DNA of 48,910 nt from Spirochaetaceae bacterium (lineage in GTDB: Bacteria > Spirochaetota > Spirochaetia > DSM-27196 > SKKC01), in assembly GCA_007128315.1 (NCBI GenBank), contig SKXQ01000010.1:1-48910 (forward strand). The letters are read 5' to 3'. Shown piece by piece: positions 1-7,456 of this stretch. Below the pieces are notes generated by a model that worked only from the letters and a program-made list of their open reading frames with translations, did no database searches and had not been told where the DNA came from. The stretch's first letter is position 1; each line of letters begins with the position of its first letter. The position numbers were made by a program, and so were the translations under genes.

Positions 1-15
1 ATCGCTCGCTAATAG

Positions 16-45
16 AAAAGCCCCACTTTATGTGGGGCTTTTCTG
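16..45. terminator. Bidirectional intrinsic terminator
   Basis: A perfect 11-bp stem (AAAAGCCCCAC, 16-26, with GTGGGGCTTTT, 32-42) closes a 5-nt loop and carries T-rich flanks on both strands. It can stop transcription arriving from left of the window and, read on the other strand, could also act on minus-strand transcripts that pass 221. Confidence 0.85.
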
Positions 46-52
46 TTATACA

Positions 53-213
53 GATGGGAATCGAACCGTATCGCGGGCGTACCGCAGTGAAGCGAGGAAC
101 GCTCCGCAACGGCGCGAGCGGAAGCGAGCGCACCTCGACAGGGATGTCGAGGTAGCAGCGAGGGCGGCCTGAGGGGGCAGAGCAGGAAGCTCTGCTCCGA
201 GGGGATTCCCATC
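53..213. repeat. Structured intergenic element bounded by a 10-bp inverted repeat
   Basis: The ends GATGGGAATC (53-62) and GATTCCCATC (204-213) are perfect inverted repeats. Inside are two further perfect hairpins: a 9-bp stem at 132-140/145-153 and a 7-bp stem at 177-183/189-195. The sequence ATCGCTCGC just after the right end (211-219) also forms the first nine bases of the window, so a second copy may end at position 9 or so. The outer arms recall a tRNA T-arm (GGTTCGATTCCC on the minus strand) but the stem does not pair as a tRNA. It could be a dispersed extragenic repeat or a structured RNA; copy number cannot be judged from one window. Confidence 0.5.
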
Positions 214-220
214 GCTCGCC

Positions 221-424
221 TTACTTTCGAAAAAAGGTCAGAAACGCACCCGCGACGATCGATGCTGCACCGCCGATCAGAAACCACATGGTCTCATCAC
301 GAAATCGTCCGCTGAAGGTTCGTACCAGCTGATCCCCGACTGACTGCGATGCCTGATAGCCGAAGTATACGAGTATGCCGCCGATTACAAGCAATACTAT
401 TCCCGCAATTTTACTGTTTGTCAT
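221..424 (-). CDS. Small DUF3185-family membrane protein
   Basis: A 67-residue protein with two hydrophobic helices (about residues 5-24 and 44-64) joined by a polar stretch containing FGYQASQSVGDQL and DETMWFLIGGA. That pattern matches the DUF3185 family of small inner-membrane proteins, whose function is unknown. The start at 424 was chosen because AAGGAGA lies about six bases upstream of its ATG; longer in-frame starts would have no such site and would add a charged, non-family extension. It follows the DUF302 gene on the same strand by 72 bp and may share its transcript. Confidence 0.8.
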   Translation of the reverse strand: MTNSKIAGIVLLVIGGILVYFGYQASQSVGDQLVRTFSGRFRDETMWFLIGGAASIVAGAFLTFFRK

Positions 425-496
425 GTGAATCTCCTTCCGTTCATTATACCGCAAATTCGGAGTCGGCACATGACACGCGTGCTGAGCGAACGGGAA

Positions 497-1003
497 TTAC
501 TGTGCACCGGCGAACTGCGAGCTTCCGCTGAGGACCGCATCGATTACGACCTCAGTTTCAACTGCTGCGACCTGCATGATCTCGCTGATAACTCCGCCGA
601 ACGGGCGTGCCATGAGATCGGAGTTCATCCGGGCAATGTATACGCTTCCATCACTTTTCTCGTACACCGACACCCGGCACGGCATGAGCGGCGAGACGAT
701 TCGTTCATCGTCCAGAGCAAGGATCTCGGCCGAATACTGAGATGAGCACAGCTCGTAAATTCTAACGGCGGCTACGTCGTGTCCGTGTCCGGCGAGTATT
801 TCCTGCATGTCATGTACCTGAAGCACCGACCAGCCACCTGCGGCAACCTCTCCCTCGAATACACGAACCGTCGTTTCGAAGTCATACGGGCTCTCATCTT
901 CGAGCATCATGATCGATGGGGCAGAGGACCACAGCACGACTCCCGTGAGCAGTATGCCAGCGACAAATGCGATCGAAGCGGAAATAACAATTTTCCTGTT
1001 CAT
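497..1003 (-). CDS. Exported or membrane-anchored DUF302 protein
   Basis: A 168-residue protein. Residues 5-25 form a signal anchor or signal peptide, and the remainder matches the DUF302 fold: YDFETTVRVFEGEVAAGGWSVLQVHDMQEIL at the front, a Cys-containing YELCSSQYSAEIL segment, and the family hallmark LMPCRVSVYEKSDGSVYIARM. DUF302 proteins are small extracytoplasmic proteins of unknown function, sometimes with a bound ligand. The start at 1003 is supported by AGGAAAGGAG just upstream; an upstream in-frame extension to 1072 would run through the promoter. Neighbour on the same strand is the DUF3185 gene, and the chromate transporter is divergent. Confidence 0.8.
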   Translation of the reverse strand: MNRKIVISASIAFVAGILLTGVVLWSSAPSIMMLEDESPYDFETTVRVFEGEVAAGGWSVLQVHDMQEILAGHGHDVAAVRIYELCSSQYSAEILALDDERIVSPLMPCRVSVYEKSDGSVYIARMNSDLMARPFGGVISEIMQVAAVETEVVIDAVLSGSSQFAGAQ

Positions 1004-1033
1004 GTGAACACTCCTTTCCTGTTGTTTAAAACC

Positions 1034-1062
1034 AATATATACATAATATAATATATAGGCAA
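1034..1062 (-). promoter_or_regulatory. Predicted sigma70-type promoter for the DUF302 gene
   Basis: On the minus strand, TTGCCT (1057-1062) is followed after exactly 17 bases by TATATT (1034-1039), inside a very AT-rich patch that contrasts with the GC-rich surroundings. The DUF302 start lies 30 bases further on, leaving room for its ribosome binding site. Confidence 0.55.
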
Positions 1063-1149
1063 GTGTCATCACCAGGTGACGTGGTGTTTCATGCCGGATA
1101 CGATGTGTGGCAGACTCTTGTAATCACATGAACGGGGAAACCATTGCCA

Positions 1150-2349
1150 ATGAAGCGCGCTATTGAAACGACCATGATCCCGAAGCTGACCTGGAGGAGT
1201 TTTCTCCGGGATGTGCTTATCTGTTCGCTTGGAGCATACGGAGGCCCTGAGGCGCATTTCGGTGTGTTTCTGGATCAGATGGTCGTAAAACGGAAGTACC
1301 TCACCGAGCAGGATCTCGTAGAGCTTCTCGCACTCTGCAGTATCCTGCCCGGACCAACGAGTACGCAGACCATGGTTTCGATCGGATACAAGATGGGCGG
1401 ACCGGTTCTTGCCTTTCTGACCATGCTGGTATGGTCCCTGCCTGTGCTTGTAGTCATGACCGTGCTGTCGTTTCTGTATCAATTCCTCAATCTGAGGGAG
1501 ATCTCCCTCGATGTCTTGCGGTTCATAGGGCCGATGGCGGTCGGGTTCATTATTCTCGCGGTGTACAGAATCGGCAGAAAGGTCGTAATCGACCGTCTGA
1601 CCGCGGTGCTGCTGGTTTTTGCTGCCGTGTTAACGTACTTCATTCGTGCACCGTGGATGTTTCCCGTGGTGCTTGTCGCCGGGGGAATCGTCAGTATTGC
1701 CGCATCAGGCCAGCGCGATATCTGGCATCGGGTGGCGATGAATCCTCCGTGGCGATACCTTGCTGTGTTCGTTATCCTGGCGTTCGGGGGCATAGCGGCG
1801 AGTCTTTTCCTGCAGAGCCGCCTCGTGCAGATCTCGGAAATGTTCTATCGATTCGGATACCTCGTTTTCGGTGGAGGTCAGGTGGTTGTGCCTGTTATGC
1901 ACGCCGAGCTTGTGGAGGTGCGCGGGTATCTCACGACCCCTGAGTTTCTGACCGGTTATGGACTCGTACAGGGGCTGCCGGGGCCTATGTTCAGTTTTGC
2001 CGCGTACGCAGGGGGTATGGCCGCGCGCGGCCACGGAGCCGTGTATCAGGTAGTCGGTGCCGTGGCGAGTGGAATCGGCATATTTCTTCCCGGGCTGCTG
2101 TTGATCTACTTCGTCTACCCGGTCTGGGAGGCACTGAAGCAGATACCCGCAATCAGGATCGCGCTCAAAGGTGTCGGTGCTGTTGCTGGAGGGCTCATTG
2201 CGGTCGCCGCGGTCATCCTTGCTCAGGCATCGGGGTTTACGCTTCTGAATACGGCGGTATCGATCGCGACGATCCTACTGCTGGCAAGCCGGAAGATCCC
2301 TGCACCTCTGATAGTGCTCGCCGCGCTGATCCTCGGCTTCATACTGTAA
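1150..2349 (+). CDS. chrA: Chromate transporter (CHR family)
   Basis: A 399-residue polytopic membrane protein with two tandem CHR domains. The first carries the signature GGPEAHFGVF near residue 33 and LPGPTSTQ near 70; the second carries FGGGQVVVPVMHAEL and GLVQGLPGPMFSFAAYAGG around 240-290. This is the long, fused form of ChrA, which in characterised members exports chromate, and in many genomes its true substrate is untested. A TTG at 1144 could extend it by two residues; ATG 1150 is preferred, although the ribosome binding site is weak (GGGGA). It stands alone, divergent from the DUF302 gene. Confidence 0.88.
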   Translation: MKRAIETTMIPKLTWRSFLRDVLICSLGAYGGPEAHFGVFLDQMVVKRKYLTEQDLVELLALCSILPGPTSTQTMVSIGYKMGGPVLAFLTMLVWSLPVLVVMTVLSFLYQFLNLREISLDVLRFIGPMAVGFIILAVYRIGRKVVIDRLTAVLLVFAAVLTYFIRAPWMFPVVLVAGGIVSIAASGQRDIWHRVAMNPPWRYLAVFVILAFGGIAASLFLQSRLVQISEMFYRFGYLVFGGGQVVVPVMHAELVEVRGYLTTPEFLTGYGLVQGLPGPMFSFAAYAGGMAARGHGAVYQVVGAVASGIGIFLPGLLLIYFVYPVWEALKQIPAIRIALKGVGAVAGGLIAVAAVILAQASGFTLLNTAVSIATILLLASRKIPAPLIVLAALILGFIL

Positions 2350-2362
2350 GAGTTACGCTTGA

Positions 2363-2394
2363 CGCGGCATTTCAATCAGACGGAAAATGCCGCG
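2363..2394 (+). promoter_or_regulatory. Stem-loop abutting the phosphofructokinase start codon
   Basis: CGCGGCATTT (2363-2372) and AAATGCCGCG (2385-2394) form a perfect 10-bp stem with a 12-nt loop, and the ATG at 2395 follows immediately. There is no T-run, so it is a poor terminator for chrA. If translation starts at 2395, the stem would mask the upstream initiation region; if the TTG at 2359 is used, the stem lies in the first codons. Confidence 0.6.
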
Positions 2395-3696
2395 ATGATC
2401 TACTCCAGACCAGAAACGCTTGGCGTATGCACCTATCCGTCACCGATACAGAATCGCAGGCAGTTTGTCACCAATGACACCTGGGTCCGATACGACGTTG
2501 AAGTGAACGGTTCCGGACAGACAGACGCGGTGTCCGAGCCGGATACGGGGCGTCTTTTCGAGAAAGCCGGGCCTCGCGAACAGGTGTTTTTTGATCCTGT
2601 GTCGGTGCGTGCGGCTGTCGTCACCTGCGGCGGGCTCGCACCGGGGCTTAATAACGTGATTCGTTCGCTCGTGACCGAGCTTCACTTCCATTACGGCGTC
2701 CGCTCCATCCTCGGCATTCCCCGCGGATACCGCGGACTTAACCCGGCGGAAGGGCTTGCGCCACTCGAACTAACGCCGGACATGGTCGATAACATTCACA
2801 CCGAAGGTGGCACCATACTCGGATCGTCGCGCGGGCGGCAGGATGAGGAGGTCATGCTTGAGTATCTCAAAACGCTCGGCGTGAATCTGTTGTTCTGCAT
2901 AGGAGGTGACGGTACGCTGCGCGGAGCAGAAAAGATTGCTTCGGCGGCGATTGCCCGAAACGCGCCTCTGGCGGTTATCGGCATCCCCAAGACCATCGAC
3001 AACGATGTGTACTACTGCGACAGGACCTTCGGCTATTCGACGGCCGTCGACGCTGCCCGGGACGTACTGACGGTCGCCCACGTGGAAGCGAAAGGTGCCG
3101 ATCGTGGTGTGGGCCTGGTGAAACTCATGGGTCGCGACGCGGGGTTCATTGCCTGTGGTGCGACGGTGTCGAGTCAGCAGGTCAACTACACGCTGATACC
3201 CGAAATTCCCTTCGAATTTGACGGGCCCCGAGGGTTGCTCGCCGAGCTTGAAAGGCGCATGGACGCTCGCAGTCACGCGATTATCGCCGTCGCCGAGGGG
3301 GCGGGGCAGCATCTGTTTCCACCGGAAGAGCGTGGTGTGGACGCGTCCGGAAACACCCGCTACGGAGATATCGGCCACTTGCTTCGCGACCGGATCAGGC
3401 AACACTTTGCGGACATCGGCAAACCGATCGAAATGAAGTACATTAACCCGAGCTACACCATCCGTGGGGTCCCCGCGAACAGCGAAGACAGTCTGTTGTG
3501 CGATCAACTCGCCCGCGATGCAGTCCACGCCGCTATGGCAGGTAAAACCTCGTGCCAGGTGTCATTCCTGAACAACCGCGTGGTCCATGTCCCTTTGAGT
3601 CTGGCCGTCGGTCGGACCAAACAGGTAGATATATACGGTCCGCTGTGGCAGTCGGTCCTCGCGTCGACCGGGCAGCCTTCGTTTCAGGACCACTAA
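2395..3696 (+). CDS. 6-phosphofructokinase, plant-type/clade-X family
   Basis: A 433-residue PFKA-superfamily enzyme that phosphorylates fructose 6-phosphate in glycolysis. Visible motifs (numbered from 2395): a GGLAPGLNNV phosphate-binding loop, GSSRG, GGDGT at 170-174, PKTIDND with Lys199, and a late MKYINPSYTIRG effector/substrate segment. The glycine in GGDGT, where pyrophosphate-dependent enzymes usually have GGDD, argues for ATP, while Lys199 is the residue typical of PPi-dependent and plant or trypanosome ATP enzymes. The 80-residue N-terminal extension with LGVCTYPSPI is typical of this longer clade. A TTG at 2359 would add 12 residues. It is cytosolic and monocistronic. Confidence 0.85.
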   Translation: MIYSRPETLGVCTYPSPIQNRRQFVTNDTWVRYDVEVNGSGQTDAVSEPDTGRLFEKAGPREQVFFDPVSVRAAVVTCGGLAPGLNNVIRSLVTELHFHYGVRSILGIPRGYRGLNPAEGLAPLELTPDMVDNIHTEGGTILGSSRGRQDEEVMLEYLKTLGVNLLFCIGGDGTLRGAEKIASAAIARNAPLAVIGIPKTIDNDVYYCDRTFGYSTAVDAARDVLTVAHVEAKGADRGVGLVKLMGRDAGFIACGATVSSQQVNYTLIPEIPFEFDGPRGLLAELERRMDARSHAIIAVAEGAGQHLFPPEERGVDASGNTRYGDIGHLLRDRIRQHFADIGKPIEMKYINPSYTIRGVPANSEDSLLCDQLARDAVHAAMAGKTSCQVSFLNNRVVHVPLSLAVGRTKQVDIYGPLWQSVLASTGQPSFQDH

Positions 3697-3733
3697 TCAG
3701 CTCTCGAACACGGTTCTCGGTCGGGTACACTCC

Positions 3734-3762
3734 TTTGCATAAATATCCGCTAATCGTGTATA
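3734..3762 (+). promoter_or_regulatory. Predicted promoter of the TrpXYZ-like ABC operon
   Basis: TTTGCA (3734-3739) and TGTATA (3757-3762) are separated by 17 bases in an AT-rich patch, 33 bases before the binding-protein start. GAAGGAG at 3782-3788 then provides a clear ribosome binding site. Confidence 0.5.
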
Positions 3763-3795
3763 CCTGTGTGACAACGTTATAGAAGGAGTACACGA

Positions 3796-4791
3796 ATGAA
3801 GGTACTGTATCGTATTACTGCCGCGTGCATAATCGGCGTCGTTTCTGTCGGCAGTCTGTTCGCTGCCGGTGTTCCTGAGACCCGGGAAAGCAATGTCATC
3901 GGCATGTCCAAAATTGTTTCGCATCCTGCACTCGATGCAGTCGAGCAGGGAATCATGGACGAGCTCGCCGAGCTCGGCTATGAGTTCGAGTTCGACCTGC
4001 AGAATGCGAACGGTGACATTTCGGCGGCCAACCAGATCGCCACGAAGTTTCGTAACGACCGTGTCCGTCTTGCTGTTGGCATAGCAACACCTACGGCACA
4101 GGCCCTGGTCAACAATATCACTGATATACCGGTTGTATATTCGGCTATTACCGATCCGGTTCTCGCAGGCCTCGTAGAGAGCTACGACGGAGGAACCGGC
4201 AACGTAACCGGCGTGAGCGACCTGACGCCGGTTCGCGAACAGATCGAATTGCTGCTTGAGCTTGCTGACGTGCAGACACTCGGTCACGTATACGCGGCGG
4301 GCGAGGCCAACGCAGTACGACTCGCTGAGATCGCGCGCGAGGTTGCTGCCGACCTTGGCATACGTTTCGTGGAAGCGACTGTTGCGAATACCGCTGAAGT
4401 CCGAACTGCGACACAGTCGATCATCAATCAGGTCGACGCGATTTACGTCTCGACTGACAACACGGTTGTCTCTGCCCTGAGCGCCCTGACGGACGTGGCG
4501 TTGAATGCGGGGGTGCCGGTCGTTACCGCCGATCCGACATCGGCGACCGATTTCGACGTTCTCGCGGCCCTCGGCTTCGACTATTATCAGATGGGTCGTG
4601 TCACCGGACGCCTGATTTCCGACATTCTCGGTGGTGTCGATCCGGAGACGGTGCCGACCATCTACATGACCAATCCGGAAGACCAGACGCTGTTTCTGAA
4701 TCTGGATGTCGCCGCACAACTGGGAATAACCGTTCCCGATGCGCTTCGTTCCCGTGCAACGACACTGATCGAGAACGGTGCCGTACAGTAA
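3796..4791 (+). CDS. ABC importer substrate-binding protein (ABC_sub_bind/TrpX-like)
   Basis: A 331-residue exported binding protein. It has a signal peptide ending near LFAAG (residues 1-24), then the two-lobed ABC_sub_bind fold (COG2984): GMSKIVSHPALDAVEQGIMDEL at the start, GIATPTAQALVN, PVVYSAITDPVLAGLV, TGVSDLTPVREQIELL and VPVVTADPTSA. The family includes the streptococcal tryptophan/tyrosine importer component TrpX, but many members have other or unknown ligands, so the substrate is not assigned. It is the first gene of a three-gene importer with the permease and ATPase immediately downstream. A strong stem-loop after its stop codon probably raises its dosage relative to the membrane components. 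Confidence 0.85.
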   Translation: MKVLYRITAACIIGVVSVGSLFAAGVPETRESNVIGMSKIVSHPALDAVEQGIMDELAELGYEFEFDLQNANGDISAANQIATKFRNDRVRLAVGIATPTAQALVNNITDIPVVYSAITDPVLAGLVESYDGGTGNVTGVSDLTPVREQIELLLELADVQTLGHVYAAGEANAVRLAEIAREVAADLGIRFVEATVANTAEVRTATQSIINQVDAIYVSTDNTVVSALSALTDVALNAGVPVVTADPTSATDFDVLAALGFDYYQMGRVTGRLISDILGGVDPETVPTIYMTNPEDQTLFLNLDVAAQLGITVPDALRSRATTLIENGAVQ

Positions 4792-4811
4792 CCGGGATTA
4801 CACATCGCTGG

Positions 4812-4833
4812 GCGCCGGCATTCGTGCCGGCGC
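4812..4833 (+). promoter_or_regulatory. Intercistronic UUCG stem-loop after the binding-protein gene
   Basis: GCGCCGGCA (4812-4820), loop TTCG, TGCCGGCGC (4825-4833): a perfect 9-bp stem with the extra-stable UUCG tetraloop. Only TCTT follows at a short distance, so it is more likely a 3'-end stabiliser or partial attenuator between the binding protein and permease than a full terminator. Confidence 0.7.
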
Positions 4834-4857
4834 GCGTCTTCAAGGAACCCGCACATC

Positions 4858-5820
4858 ATGATAGAAGGCATCTTTGTTGAAGGGCTCATCTATGGGCTCA
4901 TGGTGCTTGGTGTATTCATCACCTTCCGTATTCTTGATTTTCCCGATCTGACTGTTGATGGATCCTTTCCGCTCGGAGCGGCTATTACCGCTGTCATGAT
5001 CACGAATGACCATGGCATGGGCATTACGCTCCTGGTTGCCTTCGCCGGAGGAGCTGCCGCCGGTGTCTGTACGGCGCTTATCCACAACAAGCTCAAGGTG
5101 CCAAACCTCCTCGCCGGCATACTTACCATGACGATGCTCTGGTCTATCAATATACGCGTACTCGGCAACCGGGCGAATCTCCCGCTGCTGCGGCGACAGA
5201 CGATTATCTCCGACGTGCTCGAGCTGACCCGGGGCGTGCTGCCGCGCGAGTGGGCGCTGCTGGTGTTCTTTCTCCTGCTCGCTTTCGTGATCAAACTGCT
5301 CCTGGACGCATTTTTTCGTACCGACCTTGGTCTGACTCTTGGTGCCATGGGGGACAACCAGCAGATGGTCGTGAATCAGGGTGTGAACCCGGAACTACTG
5401 AAGATCATCGGGGTCGGTCTTTCCAACGCTCTGGTTGCGCTGTCCGGAGCATTTGCCGCGCAATACCAGGGTTTTGCTGACGTGAATCTGGGTCAGGGCA
5501 TAATAATTGCCGGGCTTGCATCGGTCATGATCGGTGAGTTCGTGTTGCGTTCTAACAAGATTTTTGCGCTGACCCTTCGCGTTCTGATCGGGTCAATCTG
5601 TTTTCGGGGTCTCATGTATCTCGGCCGCTACTACGGGTTCTACATCAATCTGACTCCAAGCGATCTCCAGCTCATAACGGGCGTGCTTATTATCGTTCTG
5701 CTGGCAATTACCCAGCTTCGCGGGCAGGGCCGCTGGAAAGGTGTGCAGCAACAGGAACCGCTTACTGTGGCGCCAGGGACGTCCGATGCCGGGACACCTG
5801 TTGATGGAGGCGAGCAATGA
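4858..5820 (+). CDS. ABC importer permease (COG4120/TrpY-like)
   Basis: A 320-residue integral membrane permease of the BPD_transp_2 (branched-chain-like) fold, with about eight hydrophobic segments and the family opening FRILDFPDLTVDGSFPLGAAI. The stretch GLSNALVALSGAFAAQYQGFADVNLGQGIIIAGLASVMIGE is the conserved cytoplasmic-loop region of this permease group. The last 40 residues are polar and look cytoplasmic. It follows the binding protein after 66 bp and overlaps the ATPase start by ATGA, so permease and ATPase are translationally coupled. Confidence 0.85.
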   Translation: MIEGIFVEGLIYGLMVLGVFITFRILDFPDLTVDGSFPLGAAITAVMITNDHGMGITLLVAFAGGAAAGVCTALIHNKLKVPNLLAGILTMTMLWSINIRVLGNRANLPLLRRQTIISDVLELTRGVLPREWALLVFFLLLAFVIKLLLDAFFRTDLGLTLGAMGDNQQMVVNQGVNPELLKIIGVGLSNALVALSGAFAAQYQGFADVNLGQGIIIAGLASVMIGEFVLRSNKIFALTLRVLIGSICFRGLMYLGRYYGFYINLTPSDLQLITGVLIIVLLAITQLRGQGRWKGVQQQEPLTVAPGTSDAGTPVDGGEQ

Positions 5821-6614
5821 TACGCATCGAGAAGCTTTCGAAAGTGTTTCATCCCGGAACGGTCAACGAGAATGTGGCGCTTCGCGGGGTCAATCTGACG
5901 GTGAAAGAAGGTGACTTCATTACCATCGTCGGCTCAAACGGCGCGGGGAAAACGACCCTGTTCAACGCGATTTCGGGAAACCAGCCGCCGACGGACGGCC
6001 GTATTTTCGTGAACGACGTTGACGTTACACGGGATCCCGAGTACAAGCGGGCCCGGTACATCGGCCGCATCTTCCAGGATCCCCTGCTCGGGACCGCGTC
6101 GAACATGGCCCTGGAAGACAACATGATGATCTGTCACCGCAAAGGCTTCAAGGGACTGCGAATCAGCCTCAACGGACGCATGCGCCGCTACTTCCGCGAG
6201 CAGCTCGTACAGCTTGAAATGGGCCTCGAAGATCGCATGAAAGACAACGTCGGGCTTCTGTCCGGTGGACAACGGCAGGCGCTTACCCTGCTCATGATGG
6301 TGCTCTCCGAGCCTGCCCTGATTCTGCTCGACGAACACACCGCAGCGCTTGATCCGAAGAACGCGTCACTGGTGCTGAAACTGACCCAGGACTTCATTTC
6401 CCGATTCGGCCTTACCGCAATGATGATTACCCACAACATGAAAGATGCTATCGAGTACGGCAACCGGCTTCTCATGATGGATAAGGGCGAAATCATCCTC
6501 GACGTGGAGGGCGAGCAGAAACGGAACCTCACGGTGGAAAAACTAGTCGAAAAGTTCCATCAGATCAGACATCGCACGCTTGAGAGTGATGAGGTCATGC
6601 TGTCGGATACCTGA
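5817..6614 (+). CDS. ABC importer ATPase (COG1101/TrpZ-like)
   Basis: A 265-residue nucleotide-binding subunit. Walker A is GSNGAGKTTL (about 38-47), the ABC signature is LLSGGQRQALTLLMM, and Walker B runs into LILLDEHTAALDPK, the DEHTAALDP form being characteristic of this subfamily. The switch histidine is in MMITHNMKDAIEYGNR. It energises the importer formed with the two upstream genes, and starts inside the permease stop codon. Confidence 0.9.
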   Translation: MIRIEKLSKVFHPGTVNENVALRGVNLTVKEGDFITIVGSNGAGKTTLFNAISGNQPPTDGRIFVNDVDVTRDPEYKRARYIGRIFQDPLLGTASNMALEDNMMICHRKGFKGLRISLNGRMRRYFREQLVQLEMGLEDRMKDNVGLLSGGQRQALTLLMMVLSEPALILLDEHTAALDPKNASLVLKLTQDFISRFGLTAMMITHNMKDAIEYGNRLLMMDKGEIILDVEGEQKRNLTVEKLVEKFHQIRHRTLESDEVMLSDT

Positions 6615-6678
6615 ATCAATCCACGGTCCCGCTTCCCTAAATGCCAGAAATAGCGTACATCCTCATCAGGAGAAACAT

Positions 6679-7143
6679 ATGCAAAAATCAGTTATGTGTC
6701 TGGTTCTGGCCGTTCTCGTCGTCGCGACAGTGGCCGCAGAACCATCGACAGGGACACGGATCTGGGACGGGTCACGTGCAGTCATTGCGGGCGGGGTCGG
6801 CACTGGTGTGGCAGTGTACTCGATCTCGACGGCGTTTACACACTCACCGCTTGAAGCAATCGGACTGAACGCAGTGGCGCTGGGAGCCTATACGCTGCCG
6901 AACACAATGATGCTCCTGGGTCTGTATCAGGGGAATCCCGAACGGGTCAGGTTCTGGCGTCGCACGGCGGCGATCACGCAGACGGCACAGGCGGCGATTT
7001 TCGCAGGAATAGGAGTATACGCCCTCGCGTCAAACAACACCGGTGATCTGGGCAGTCTTGCCGGACCGGTGTACATGATCGCGAGTATTCCCCTCTTTGG
7101 TATCGCTGCGTTGCATTATTCTCCGTATTACGTGGAGCGATAA
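6679..7143 (+). CDS. Small membrane or exported protein of unknown function
   Basis: A 154-residue protein I do not recognise. It begins with a signal-peptide-like segment (MQKSVMCLVLAVLVVATVAA), then shows three or four hydrophobic stretches around residues 32-50, 58-82, 97-117 and 125-145, so it is probably a small integral membrane protein. AGGAGA at 6668-6673 fixes the start at 6679; an upstream in-frame start at 6580 would overlap the ATPase gene and lack a binding site. It lies 64 bp after the importer ATPase and could be the last gene of that operon. Confidence 0.6.
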   Translation: MQKSVMCLVLAVLVVATVAAEPSTGTRIWDGSRAVIAGGVGTGVAVYSISTAFTHSPLEAIGLNAVALGAYTLPNTMMLLGLYQGNPERVRFWRRTAAITQTAQAAIFAGIGVYALASNNTGDLGSLAGPVYMIASIPLFGIAALHYSPYYVER

Positions 7144-7271
7144 CTGACGAAACGCTCGCGCTTCTTGGCATAATCTTGACAGATCATTGACGCTATACAG
7201 ACTCAAGTATCGTATTCTTTTACTCAAGAAAACTGCGGGTCTCTTGAGGATTCGCACAAGGAGAGGACGAT

Positions 7272-7397
7272 ATGAAGAAACTTATTCAGATACTCATGCT
7301 GATTGGTACCATCTCCCTGGTTTTCGCAGCGTGCGAACCAGTCGAGATCGACGAGGACTTTGAACTCGATGATCCGATGATGGAACAGGAACTGTAG
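7272..7397 (+). CDS. 41-residue lipoprotein
   Basis: A tiny open reading frame with excellent signals: AAGGAGAGGA just upstream of the ATG, a basic start (MKK), a hydrophobic helix and a lipobox LVFAAC with Cys21, then a very acidic tail (EPVEIDEDFELDDPMMEQEL). After processing only about 21 residues would remain, attached to lipid. A perfect terminator follows 29 bp after the stop. Small acidic lipoproteins of this kind resemble entericidin-like or other cell-envelope peptides in size only; I assign no function. Confidence 0.65.
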   Translation: MKKLIQILMLIGTISLVFAACEPVEIDEDFELDDPMMEQEL

Positions 7398-7425
7398 ACA
7401 CGGTTCCACACCACGTCCAGTAACA

Positions 7426-7455
7426 GGTCACCCCGGTCAGGGGTGGCCTTTTTTT
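7426..7455 (+). terminator. Intrinsic terminator after the small lipoprotein
   Basis: GGTCACCCC (7426-7434), loop GGTCA, GGGGTGGCC (7440-7448) give a 9-bp stem with one G-U pair, followed by seven T residues. It ends the transcript of the small lipoprotein and sits between two convergent genes. Confidence 0.92.
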
Positions 7456-7456
7456 C

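Noticed and set aside
52-70. A tRNA 3' end on the minus strand (GGTTCGATTCCC)
   Set aside because: The would-be T-arm does not pair beyond two G-C pairs and no acceptor, D-arm or anticodon arm follows within 100 bases.
3697-4719. A 340-residue minus-strand frame opposite the TrpX-like gene
   Set aside because: It mirrors the coding frame of a well-supported binding protein and shows no family motif or ribosome binding site.
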